Origin: Bin103 sp002238925
GTDB taxonomy: Bacteria > Spirochaetota > Spirochaetia > SZUA-6 > Bin103
Direction of reading: 5' to 3'
DNA: 64,000 nt
Assembly: GCA_965208065.1 (NCBI GenBank)
Contig: OZ242313.1
Coordinates: 2,232,001-2,296,000, forward strand
The position numbers were made by a program, and so were the translations under genes. The notes beneath the pieces were generated by a model. The model made no database searches and was not told the DNA's origin. It worked only from the letters and a program-made list of their open reading frames with translations. Below are positions 25,132 to 33,037 of this stretch, piece after piece (within the stretch, counting starts at the first letter, position 1; each line of letters starts with the position of its first letter).

Positions 25132-25950
25132 TCAGGTTATCCGGGCCGCGGGAGACGAGGCGTGGTCGAACAGCCCGGGCATCCGGTCGGCGCCGACTAC
25201 CCGTACCTGCTCACGGTGCAGGAGCCGATGGTCCGCGAACCACTCAGGCAGCACGTAGCCCCAGTCGGCGAGGCAGGTGGTGATGCGCGGGTCGGCATTG
25301 CCGAGCAGGTGGTCGAGCTGATCCTCCACGAACAGGGCGTGCGTCCCTGGTACGCGGTCCAGGTGACCGGCGATCATGTCCAGCTTGCGCATGTCGGTGC
25401 CGTCGGGGTTGCTGGCGGCATGAAACACGGCGTGTTCGGGAATGGGTATGCGGTGAGCGCGCAGGATCTCGCACACCAGGGGCGCCGCCTTGGTGGACAG
25501 GATGCGCACGTTGGTCAGGTCACGGTCGGCCAGCAGCCGGTGCATGTGCGGGTACAGGCGGTTGAGCGCCAGCCACTGCGCCTTGTCGCGCGCCAGGAAG
25601 TCGTTGCGGGTGGCCGCCATCGCGTTCTTGTAGCGGGCCATGCATTGGCTGCCGAGCCGGTCGCGGTAGGCGTCGAATGTGGACTGGTTGGCGGGGCCCT
25701 CGAAGCCCTGTTCGGCGTCTTCGCGGGTCAGAATCTGTTGAATGACCACGTAGTCCTCGCCGGAACGGATCAGCGGACGCATCTGCCGGAACCGGTGCCG
25801 TGTCCTCAGGTTGATGCGCGGTGCGCCGACGTCGGCGCCGCCCGCGAGCGCGCGGTAGGTGAGCCAGCTGCTCACGAAACACTCGCGCTCCGAATCGCAC
25901 ACCACGCCGTCGAAGTCGAGGTAGAGCAGCACCGATTCGGCGTGCGTCAT
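25132..25950 (-). CDS. HAD-superfamily hydrolase, large cap
   Basis: 272 residues. The HAD nucleophile motif is at the very N-terminus (YLDFDGVVCDS, about residue 10). A long helical cap (about 30-150) follows, then VRILSTKAAP (motif II/III area) and a late acidic motif, ALFVEDQLDHL. It is 8 bp downstream of larA and 12 bp upstream of plsC, same strand. A phosphatase acting on a sugar phosphate would fit the operon; the substrate is not visible in the sequence. Confidence 0.65.
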   Translation of the reverse strand: MTHAESVLLYLDFDGVVCDSERECFVSSWLTYRALAGGADVGAPRINLRTRHRFRQMRPLIRSGEDYVVIQQILTREDAEQGFEGPANQSTFDAYRDRLGSQCMARYKNAMAATRNDFLARDKAQWLALNRLYPHMHRLLADRDLTNVRILSTKAAPLVCEILRAHRIPIPEHAVFHAASNPDGTDMRKLDMIAGHLDRVPGTHALFVEDQLDHLLGNADPRITTCLADWGYVLPEWFADHRLLHREQVRVVGADRMPGLFDHASSPAARIT

Positions 25951-25958
25951 GGCAGGCG

Positions 25959-27242
25959 TCAGGCGTCGACCAGGTGCAGCGTTTCGCCGGCGTGGTCGAC
26001 GTACAGGATGCCCTCCGCTTCGCGGTCGCGGTAGTCGTCGGGATTTACCGAGGCGGGGTCGAGATAGCCGAGGTTGATGCGCTTACACAATTCCGGACCG
26101 AGCCCGGTGGCCAGTACCACGTCGATGCGCGGGCGCTCGGTGCCGTCGCGGTAGCTGCCCTCGCCGCGGACCAGGGCGGAATGCGCCAGCACGCCGCGCG
26201 GCACGTCGCGAAACTGCGCCATGCGGCTGCTGAAGTACTCGGCGACGTGATACCCGACCTGCTCCAGATAGCTGCCCCAGGTGCGCGAGATCTCGCCGAT
26301 GTGCGGCCCGTACACGATCAGGGTGCCGCCGTTGGCCACTACCGGCTCCAGCTTGTACATCACCTTGCCGCCGACCCACATCTCGTCATACATCTCCGGG
26401 GCGCGCCCAAACACGGTGTGGTAGGCGCGCGGTTTGCGCACCACGTGTACCCGCTCCGAGTGGTCTACCGCCCGCTGCCACGCCTCCTCGGGAGATCCGA
26501 CGTACAAGCCCTCCAGTCCGCCGCCGGAGGTGACCACCATGGCGGCCAAGTGGCGCGGTACGTCGACCATCTCCGCGGCGCGTTCGACCACCGCCCGCGC
26601 CGGCGTGGCCCGGTGCCCGATGGTCTTGCGGCAGGTAATGACGGCGGACAGCCAGTGGAAGAAGTCCAGGAACTCGCCGCCCGATATACCCGGGAACAGG
26701 TACTTGTGGCCGCCCGAGAAGCCGACGATCTCATGCGGGAATACCGGGCCGACGATCAGGATCAGGTCGTAGTCGAAGATGGCGCGGTTGATGGTGACGT
26801 CGATCGCCTCCGCGAACAGGCCGCCGGTGATCTCGGCGATCTCCCGTTCCTGGAAGCGTCCAATCCGGACCAGGGTGTCGGGCCGGTCCCAACGGTGGTT
26901 CATGAACCGGGAACCGGCGAAGTCCGCCTCCCGCTGCTCGGGCGTCAGGCCGTACAGCTGGAGGATCTCGGCGTCGCTCATGACGGGGTGAGTGCCGAGC
27001 GCAACCATGTAGTCGAGCTGCGCGGCGCGCGAGCCGATTACCTGCTGCACGGCCCGAATCAGCATCGGCATCGGTGCGCTGCGGGTGGCGTCCGGGGTCA
27101 CGGCGAGCACGCGCCGGTTCTCCACCAGGTGCGCGGGCGTGCCGGCCTCCAGGTGGGCGCAAACGGTGGCCAGATCCCACGCGCCGGCGGTGGCCGATCC
27201 GGTCGCTGTTGCGGTCGCCCCCGCCGCTCCGTTCTGTGTCAC
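25959..27242 (-). CDS. larA: LarA-family nickel-pincer-dependent hydroxyacid racemase/epimerase
   Basis: 427 residues, close to the ~424 of lactate racemase. Equivalents of the nickel-pincer nucleotide ligands are visible: His116 (FMNHRWD), His170 and Lys180 in PHEIVGFSGGHKYLFPG, and His196 in FLDFFHWL. The Lys would carry the cofactor covalently. The family includes racemases for lactate and malate and epimerases for sugar acids. Its neighbours (6-phosphogluconate dehydrogenase, a mannonate-type SDR, two HADs) favour a sugar-acid substrate; that is inference. The GTG start overlaps the upstream HAD stop by 4 bp (GTGA). Cofactor genes larE/B/C are at 61.3-64 kb. Confidence 0.85.
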   Translation of the reverse strand: MTQNGAAGATATATGSATAGAWDLATVCAHLEAGTPAHLVENRRVLAVTPDATRSAPMPMLIRAVQQVIGSRAAQLDYMVALGTHPVMSDAEILQLYGLTPEQREADFAGSRFMNHRWDRPDTLVRIGRFQEREIAEITGGLFAEAIDVTINRAIFDYDLILIVGPVFPHEIVGFSGGHKYLFPGISGGEFLDFFHWLSAVITCRKTIGHRATPARAVVERAAEMVDVPRHLAAMVVTSGGGLEGLYVGSPEEAWQRAVDHSERVHVVRKPRAYHTVFGRAPEMYDEMWVGGKVMYKLEPVVANGGTLIVYGPHIGEISRTWGSYLEQVGYHVAEYFSSRMAQFRDVPRGVLAHSALVRGEGSYRDGTERPRIDVVLATGLGPELCKRINLGYLDPASVNPDDYRDREAEGILYVDHAGETLHLVDA

Positions 27243-28150
27243 GGTGCAGCCTCCTGCACGGCCCAGGGGGGATCCTCGGGCAGTATCGCCCGGAACTCCT
27301 CCAGCAGCGCGTCTTCGTACGCGCCGGCGAAGGAGCCGTCGAAGAAGCGCCGCAGCCCTTCCTCCTGCAACTGCTGCCACGACCCCTCTTCGCGGCCCGG
27401 TGCGATCGGGAAGAACAGCGCGTCGATGCTGCGCGCCGCCCGCCAGTCGCCGGGGGCGTCGCCGATCATCAGGACGTGGCCGGCCGCGTACCTGCCGCCG
27501 GCGGCCTGTTGCAGCATCTCGCTCTTGCTGCCGACCTCCTGCCCGGCGATTGCGCGCACATAGCCGTCGAGCCGGTGTTCCGCCCATTCGCGGCGCAGGG
27601 CCTCGCTCGGCGTGGCGGACACCACGATCGCGTCTGCCCGGTTCTGCAGTTCCTGCAGAATCGTCTCGACGCCGGGAAACGGCGGCACGCCCTGTACCAT
27701 GCGGGCGATCGAACTGTTTACCGCGGTGGACCAGTCCAGCACCCGGCGCAGTTCGGAGTCATTGCTGTCGCGCACGGCGTCCATCAGTTCGGGGTTGGCC
27801 AGGCTCGATGCGTGCTCGGCCCACGCTCGCAACGCGCGCAGCGGCGGGACGGTGACCGGTGAGCGCTGCACCTCCGGACGCTCGGCGAGCAGGTCCATCA
27901 CCTTCATGAGCGCCGGAAACCGGTTGGCGCCGCGCATCTGCGAGTACAGGTTGACGAACTCGGCGGCTTCGCGCGCGTACTTGGAGATAGGCTGCAGGCC
28001 GAAGTGGCGCACGATCTCGGGGATGAAGCACTCCTTGTGCTTGACCTCCATGCTCGGAAAGGCGCAGCCGTCGGAGTCGATGCCGACGAAATAGGGATGT
28101 TGCGGTTGCAGGTCGCTCAGCGACACGGATTCACTCATTGCTTGTCTCAT
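27239..28150 (-). CDS. HAD-superfamily hydrolase
   Basis: 303 residues. VGIDSDGCAFPSME places an Asp-x-Asp nucleophile motif at about residue 25. AIVVSATPSEALRREW (motif II), GSKSEML (Lys of motif III) and VLMIGDAPGDWRAAR (motif IV) follow. The ~120-residue cap suggests a small-molecule phosphatase. It overlaps larA by 4 bp and is 15 bp after the SDR gene, so it is surely co-expressed with them. An ATG four codons in (28138) is an equally good start. Confidence 0.75.
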   Translation of the reverse strand: MRQAMSESVSLSDLQPQHPYFVGIDSDGCAFPSMEVKHKECFIPEIVRHFGLQPISKYAREAAEFVNLYSQMRGANRFPALMKVMDLLAERPEVQRSPVTVPPLRALRAWAEHASSLANPELMDAVRDSNDSELRRVLDWSTAVNSSIARMVQGVPPFPGVETILQELQNRADAIVVSATPSEALRREWAEHRLDGYVRAIAGQEVGSKSEMLQQAAGGRYAAGHVLMIGDAPGDWRAARSIDALFFPIAPGREEGSWQQLQEEGLRRFFDGSFAGAYEDALLEEFRAILPEDPPWAVQEAAP

Positions 28151-28178
28151 ACATTGTGGCTTGCCTCATACATTGTGG
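28141..28178. repeat. Tandem duplication of a 19-bp unit
   Basis: Bases 28141-28159 and 28160-28178 are two back-to-back copies of one 19-bp unit differing at a single base (CTTG[T/C]CTCATAC then ATTGTGG). One copy encodes the SDR C-terminus and stop; the other forms the SDR-HAD intergenic gap and the HAD start region. It looks like a recent slippage duplication. Confidence 0.8.
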
Positions 28179-28984
28179 ATCAGGTAGCCGCCGTCGATTG
28201 GAATGGTGACGCCGGTAATGAATCCGGCCGCCTGGTTGCTGGCCAGGAACAGGGCTGCGCCGGTCATCTCGGAGGCGTCGGCGAAGCGCCCGAACGGGGT
28301 GTGGTCGATAATCTGCTGGCCGCGCTCGGTGAGCTTGCCGGTGGCATCGTCCTCGATCAGCAGGCGCCGGTTCTGATTGGCCACGATGAAGCCGGGCGCG
28401 ATGGCGTTGACGCGGATGCCGTGCGGGGCATACTCCTTGGCGCACGCCATGGTCAGGTTGACCACGCCGGCCTTGGCGGCGTTATAGGCCCACACCCCCG
28501 ACAGCGGGACGTAGGAGGCCATCGACGCCACGTTGATAATGCAGCCGCCGGTGCCGCGGTCGATCCAGAACGCGGTGGTGCGCTTGGTGGGCACCACCAG
28601 GCCGGCGACCAGGTTGAGGCTCAGCATTTCCTCGAACAGGGCCACGTCGATGTCGTTGAAGGCGCCCTTGCCGCGGTTGCCGCCGACCCCGTTGAGCAGC
28701 ACCGTGGGTGCGCCGAGCGCCGCTGCGGTCGACTCCAGGGCGGCATCTACCGCCGCCTCGTCGCCGGCGTCCGCCTTGACGCCGCACACGCGCCCGCGCC
28801 GTTCGGCATCGCTGCCCAGCTCCTGCAGGGCCGCGTCCACCGTTTCCTGTCGGCGGCTCCAGATCGCCACCCGGGCGCCGGCATGCAGGAATGCGTCGGC
28901 GAGGGCGAGCGCGATGGTGCCGCCGCCTCCGGCAAGCGCGACCACCTGGTCGTGCAGCCCGAATGTCTCGTCGAGATAGCTCAT
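28166..28984 (-). CDS. Short-chain dehydrogenase/reductase, D-mannonate oxidoreductase-like
   Basis: 272 residues with the classical SDR layout: an Rossmann nucleotide loop GGGGTIALALA near residue 18, NGVGG, INVASMASY (catalytic Ser) and YNAAKAG (Tyr/Lys), then IDHTPFGRFADASEM and TGVTIPIDGGY. The segment ANQNRRLLIED...LTERGQQIIDHTP is what I associate with SDR-type D-mannonate oxidoreductases (UxuD) and related sugar-acid reductases. The ATG at 28984 has AAAGGAGA just upstream. It follows gnd by 13 bp. Confidence 0.75.
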   Translation of the reverse strand: MSYLDETFGLHDQVVALAGGGGTIALALADAFLHAGARVAIWSRRQETVDAALQELGSDAERRGRVCGVKADAGDEAAVDAALESTAAALGAPTVLLNGVGGNRGKGAFNDIDVALFEEMLSLNLVAGLVVPTKRTTAFWIDRGTGGCIINVASMASYVPLSGVWAYNAAKAGVVNLTMACAKEYAPHGIRVNAIAPGFIVANQNRRLLIEDDATGKLTERGQQIIDHTPFGRFADASEMTGAALFLASNQAAGFITGVTIPIDGGYLIHNV

Positions 28985-28997
28985 CTCGTTGTCTCCT

Positions 28998-30443
28998 TTA
29001 TCCGACCAGGCGCGCGGGCGGGGTCTGGCCGGCCAGCCACTCGGTGTGGAACACGCCGTCGCGGTCGACGCGCCGGTAGGTGTGGGCGCCGAAGTAGTCG
29101 CGCTGCGCCTGCAGCATGTTGGCCGACAGCGCGGCGGAGCGGTAGCTGTCGTAGTAGCTGAGCGCGGACGAGAACGCCGGCACCGGGATGCCGATGGTGG
29201 CCGCGGTGGCCACCACTTCGCGCCACTGCTTCTGGCCGCGGTGCACGATGTCGGTGAAGTAGGGGTCGAGCAGCAGGTTGGCGAGTGCCGGGTCGCGCTG
29301 GTAGGCGTCCCTGATCTTGCTCAGGAACTTGGCGCGGATAATGCAGCCGCCGCGCCAGATCATGGCGATGGCGCCATAGTCCAGATCCCAGCCATGCTCC
29401 TCCGCGGCCGCCCGCATCAGGCCGAAACCCTGGGCATACGAGCAGATCTTGGAGGCATACAGCGCTCGGCGCAGCGCCTCCAGGAACGCGGCACGGTCGC
29501 CGGAGAAGGCCGCCGCCGGGCCGTGCAGGCGGGCGGCGGCCGCGACCCGTTCTTCCTTCAGGGCCGATACGAAACGGGCGAACACCGCCTCGGCGATGGT
29601 GGGCGCCGGCACCCCCAGATCGAGGGCCGACTCGCTGGTCCACTTGCCGGTGCCTTTCTGGCCCGCCTGATCCAGGATCACCTCGACCATCGGCGCGCCC
29701 GTCTCCGGGTCGCGCTTGGCGAGGATATCAGTGGTGATCTCGATCAGGTAGGAGTCCAGCTCGCCGCGGTTCCACTCCGCGAAGGTGTCGTGCATCTCGG
29801 CGTGGCTCATGCCGAGTGCCAGCTTCATGAAGGAGTAGGCCTCGGCGATCAGCTGCATGTCGCCGTACTCGATGCCGTTGTGCACCATCTTCACGTAGTG
29901 GCCGGCGCCGTCGGCGCCAATGTAGGTGCAGCACGGGTCGCCGTCCACCTTGGCGGAAATGGCGGTCAGAATCGGGGCCACCGCGTCGTACGCGGCGCGG
30001 TCGCCGCCCGGCATGATGCTCGGCCCGAGCAGGGCGCCCTCCTCGCCGCCGGACACGCCGGTGCCGATGTAGCGCAGTCCGGCCTGGCCGGCCTCCTGCG
30101 CGCGCCGAATGGTGTCGACAAAGTAGGAGTTGCCGCCGTCGATCAGAATGTCGCCGGGCTCCAGGTGCGGCTGCAGGTCGGCAATCACGCGGTCCACCGC
30201 CGCGCCGGCCTGCACCATCAGCAGGACCTTGCGCGGCCGTACGAGGGAGGCGGCGAACTCGGCGAGCGACGCCGCCGGCACCAGCTGCTTGGCGCCGGCG
30301 CGCTGCACGAACTCGTGCAGGGTGCTCTGGGTACGATTGTAGACGGCGACGGTGTGGCCGCGGCTTTCGATGTTGAGGGCCAGATTCTGGCCCATGACGG
30401 CCATACCGACCACGCCGATATCTGCTTGCGTGTTTGTGCTCAT
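28998..30443 (-). CDS. gnd: 6-phosphogluconate dehydrogenase (decarboxylating)
   Basis: 481 residues. The NADP-binding N-terminus reads DIGVVGMAVMGQNLALNIESRGHTVAVYNR. The catalytic signature is in YVKMVHNGIEYGDMQLIAEAY. The C-terminal tail FHTEWLAGQ closes the active site of the partner subunit. It converts 6-phosphogluconate to ribulose 5-phosphate with CO2 release. It is the first gene of the minus-strand operon continuing into the SDR, HAD, LarA, HAD and PlsC genes, unlike its usual pentose-phosphate neighbours. Confidence 0.95.
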   Translation of the reverse strand: MSTNTQADIGVVGMAVMGQNLALNIESRGHTVAVYNRTQSTLHEFVQRAGAKQLVPAASLAEFAASLVRPRKVLLMVQAGAAVDRVIADLQPHLEPGDILIDGGNSYFVDTIRRAQEAGQAGLRYIGTGVSGGEEGALLGPSIMPGGDRAAYDAVAPILTAISAKVDGDPCCTYIGADGAGHYVKMVHNGIEYGDMQLIAEAYSFMKLALGMSHAEMHDTFAEWNRGELDSYLIEITTDILAKRDPETGAPMVEVILDQAGQKGTGKWTSESALDLGVPAPTIAEAVFARFVSALKEERVAAAARLHGPAAAFSGDRAAFLEALRRALYASKICSYAQGFGLMRAAAEEHGWDLDYGAIAMIWRGGCIIRAKFLSKIRDAYQRDPALANLLLDPYFTDIVHRGQKQWREVVATAATIGIPVPAFSSALSYYDSYRSAALSANMLQAQRDYFGAHTYRRVDRDGVFHTEWLAGQTPPARLVG

Positions 30444-30511
30444 GGTTGGAGGATTCGGTAGCCGTATTGTGGCCGGAACCCACTCCCGTCCGCAACCACC
30501 GGGGACAGCAA

Positions 30512-30643
30512 CGATTTCGTGTACTGGTAGTCTCCCTTGGCAACGACCTGAGCGAGATCGCCGGCGCAGCCGCGCAGGTCGCCGAGTTCTGCTCGGAGCA
30601 CCAGTTGATTCCGACTACCGCCGCGAGGAAGGCTGCAACGTCG
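30512..30643 (+). pseudogene. Possible remnant of an RsbW-like anti-sigma/HATPase protein N-terminus
   Basis: The 340-bp gap between gnd and the aminotransferase holds no intact gene. In the + frame at 30512-30643 the peptide FRVLVVSLGNDLSEIAGAA then AQVAEFCSEHQL resembles the first ~35 residues of RsbW/SpoIIAB-type ATP-binding regulators (NDLSEI...V.EFC..H.L). It then loses similarity before any ATP-binding motif. It is most likely a fossil; it could be chance. Confidence 0.25.
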
Positions 30644-30784
30644 TTACCCGGTCAAGGACGTAAATCCGGTGCCCGTGACGACAGCGGGGAAATCACGCCG
30701 GACGCCTGACCGCGCCGCGATCGCCCGCGGGGTGCGGGTGGGGCGCGACCGCCGGTTGCGGCGCCGCGAGCGTGGCATGGTAGG

Positions 30785-31981
30785 ATGCGTGCCGCCGTGC
30801 AAGAGTGGAATGCGGCGGGCGGTCCGCCGCCGTTTGTCAGCCTGGTCGCCGGCCTGGACGCGGCCAATCCGTTCGTCGGGCCCGAGGCGCTGGAGCGCAC
30901 TACCGGGGCCCGGTTTCGCGTACGGGTGGGCGCCAACGAAAGCGCGTTCGGCATGTCGCCGCGCGCCCGCGCGGTGGCGGCCGGCGCCCTTGATCGATTG
31001 TCGTGGTACGGCGATCCGGAAAACCATGACCTGAGGGCTGACCTTGCCGCCTACCACGGGGTGGACGGCGGCCAGGTGCTGGTGGGCGCCGGCATAGACG
31101 ACCTGCTGGCCCTACTGGTGCGCGCCTTCGCCGCCGGGGGCGGGCGGGCGGTGATGCCGCACGGCTCCTACGCCACCTTCGCCTACCATGCCGCGACGTT
31201 CGGCGTGGCGCTCGATACCGTACCGTACCGCGCCGACGATCACGTTGACCTGGCCGCAATGGCGGCGCAGGCGCGGGCAAGCGAGACCACCCGGCGGCGC
31301 AACCTGTCCGGCGACGGGAACGGTGGTGCCACGGTGGTATACCTGGCGAACCCGGACAATCCCTCCGGCACCTGGCAGCCGGAGGCCGCGGTGCGCAGGT
31401 TTCTCGCGGAGCTGCCGGACCACTGCATCGTGGCGCTCGACGAGGCCTACATCGACTACGCGCCCACCGCTCCCGCCCGCGAACTGCTCACCGGCGACGC
31501 GCGCGTGGTCACCATGCGCACCTTTTCCAAGGCGCACGGCATGGCGGGGGCGCGCGTCGCCTACGCGGTCGGCGACGCGCGCGTGTGCGCCGGCCTCGAC
31601 CGGCTGCGCCTGCAGTTCGGCGTGAGCCGGGTGGCGCAGGAAGCGGCGCGCGCCGCGCTCGCCGACCAGGCGTTCGTGGCGGACGTGGCGCGCCGGGTGG
31701 CGGCCGGACGCGACGCATACCACGAGCTCGGACGCGCGCTCGGCCTGCCCACGGTGCCGTCGGCGACCAACTTCGTGTGCTTCGACCTCGGCAGCCGCGC
31801 GCGGGCCGAGGCGGTCATGGCGGCGCTGCTCGGGCGCGGCGTGTTCGTGCGCAAGCCGCCGGCGCCGCCGCTGGACCGCTGCATCCGCCTCAGCGTGGGT
31901 ACCGAGGCGGAACGGGACATCGTGGCCGCGGAACTGCGCAGGGCGCTGGACGTGCTGACCGAGTTGCCGGGAGACGGCTAG
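30785..31981 (+). CDS. PLP-dependent aminotransferase, HisC-like (class I/II)
   Basis: 398 residues. VRVGANESAFG at the N-terminus, VLVGAGIDDLLALL, YLANPDNPSGTW, ALDEAYIDYAP and TFSKAHGMAGARVAYA (the Lys forms the PLP Schiff base) are the hallmarks of histidinol-phosphate aminotransferase-like fold-I enzymes. No other histidine biosynthesis gene is near, so the true amino donor and acceptor are open; aromatic or other amino acids are possible. It is convergent with the methyltransferase gene, the two stop codons being adjacent at 31979-31984. Confidence 0.8.
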   Translation: MRAAVQEWNAAGGPPPFVSLVAGLDAANPFVGPEALERTTGARFRVRVGANESAFGMSPRARAVAAGALDRLSWYGDPENHDLRADLAAYHGVDGGQVLVGAGIDDLLALLVRAFAAGGGRAVMPHGSYATFAYHAATFGVALDTVPYRADDHVDLAAMAAQARASETTRRRNLSGDGNGGATVVYLANPDNPSGTWQPEAAVRRFLAELPDHCIVALDEAYIDYAPTAPARELLTGDARVVTMRTFSKAHGMAGARVAYAVGDARVCAGLDRLRLQFGVSRVAQEAARAALADQAFVADVARRVAAGRDAYHELGRALGLPTVPSATNFVCFDLGSRARAEAVMAALLGRGVFVRKPPAPPLDRCIRLSVGTEAERDIVAAELRRALDVLTELPGDG

Positions 31982-32932
31982 CTAGGCGGCCCGGGCGTCG
32001 AGTGCGGTGCGGAAGCGGGCGATGTGCGCCGCGGTGGTGCCGCAGCAGCCGCCGACGATGCGGGCGCCGGCTTCGAGCACATCGTCGAGGCCGACCAGCA
32101 TGCCTTCCGGTGTCTGCCGGTATACCACTTCCATGTCGACCAATTCCGGCAGCCCGTTGTTGGGCTGCGCCATCAGCGGCAGGTCGGATGCGGAGCGGTA
32201 GCGCTGCAGGATGCGCGCCGCCCAGGTCATGTCGATGCCGGTGCCGCAGTTGATCGCCAGGATGTCGGCACCGGCCTCCTGCAGCACTTCGGCGGCCTGC
32301 TCCACCCTGACGCCCATCATGGTACGCACGTCCTTGCCGTTGCGGTTCATGTCGAACGCCATCGAGCCGATAACGCACGGTGCTTCGGCTTCGCGGGCGG
32401 CGGCGATGCCCATGGTGATCTCTTCCAGGGAGGTCTGCGTCTCGATGATGACGGCGTCCGCGCCGGCTGCGACCAGCGCCGCCGCCTGCTCGCGGAACGC
32501 GTCGCGCACCGCGTCCTGAGCGATGTCGCCGTACGGCTCCATCAGCCCGCCGAACGGTCCGATGTCGCCGATCACGAAGCCGGGCCTGCCGCCGAATGCT
32601 TCGCGTGCCACCGCCACCCCGCGCCCGTTGATCTCCGCCACCCGGTCGTCGAACGAGTGGCGTTCCAGCATGATGCGGCAGGCTCCGAACGTGTTGGTGA
32701 GCAGGCAATCCGAGCCCGCCTCGACGTAGGCGCGCTGAATGGCCAGGACCGGGTCGGGGTTGTCCACGTTCCAGATCTCGCCGCAGCCGCCCGGCTCCAG
32801 GCCGGCCTGTTGCAGTTGCGTGCCCATTGCCCCGTCGGCCAGCAGCACGCGCTCCGCTACCGCCTCGAGCAGCGACTGTCTCACTACACCCGGCGCCGCC
32901 TCGCTACTGGTGCTTGAATCCGTCATCGCCAA
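31982..32932 (-). CDS. Homocysteine S-methyltransferase family protein
   Basis: 316 residues forming one (beta/alpha)8 barrel of the type in the N-terminal module of MetH and in BHMT/MmuM. DGAMGTQLQQ is at the N-terminus and LTNTFGA follows. The zinc cysteines are in INCGTG and the double Cys GGCCGTT. It transfers a methyl group to homocysteine from an unidentified donor. No MetH cobalamin modules follow, so it would work alone or with a separate corrinoid protein. A dyad at 33004-33027 lies upstream. Confidence 0.85.
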   Translation of the reverse strand: MAMTDSSTSSEAAPGVVRQSLLEAVAERVLLADGAMGTQLQQAGLEPGGCGEIWNVDNPDPVLAIQRAYVEAGSDCLLTNTFGACRIMLERHSFDDRVAEINGRGVAVAREAFGGRPGFVIGDIGPFGGLMEPYGDIAQDAVRDAFREQAAALVAAGADAVIIETQTSLEEITMGIAAAREAEAPCVIGSMAFDMNRNGKDVRTMMGVRVEQAAEVLQEAGADILAINCGTGIDMTWAARILQRYRSASDLPLMAQPNNGLPELVDMEVVYRQTPEGMLVGLDDVLEAGARIVGGCCGTTAAHIARFRTALDARAA

Positions 32933-33003
32933 AGAATATATCCGGCCTGCCTTCCCGCGGCGACCGCCGGGGAATCAGCGGCGATCCTCAGAAATCTGAT
33001 CCA

Positions 33004-33027
33004 TGACCATGGGCATGTCCATGGTCA
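33004..33027. promoter_or_regulatory. Perfect 9-bp inverted repeat between amidase and methyltransferase genes
   Basis: TGACCATGG (33004-33012) and CCATGGTCA (33019-33027) are exact reverse complements around a 6-nt centre. A shorter dyad, TCAGA-AA-TCTGA, lies just beside it. Both follow the amidase stop and precede the methyltransferase start on the minus strand. There is no T-run, so an operator for the methyltransferase gene is as likely as a terminator. Confidence 0.45.
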
Positions 33028-33037
33028 ATTCCACTCG

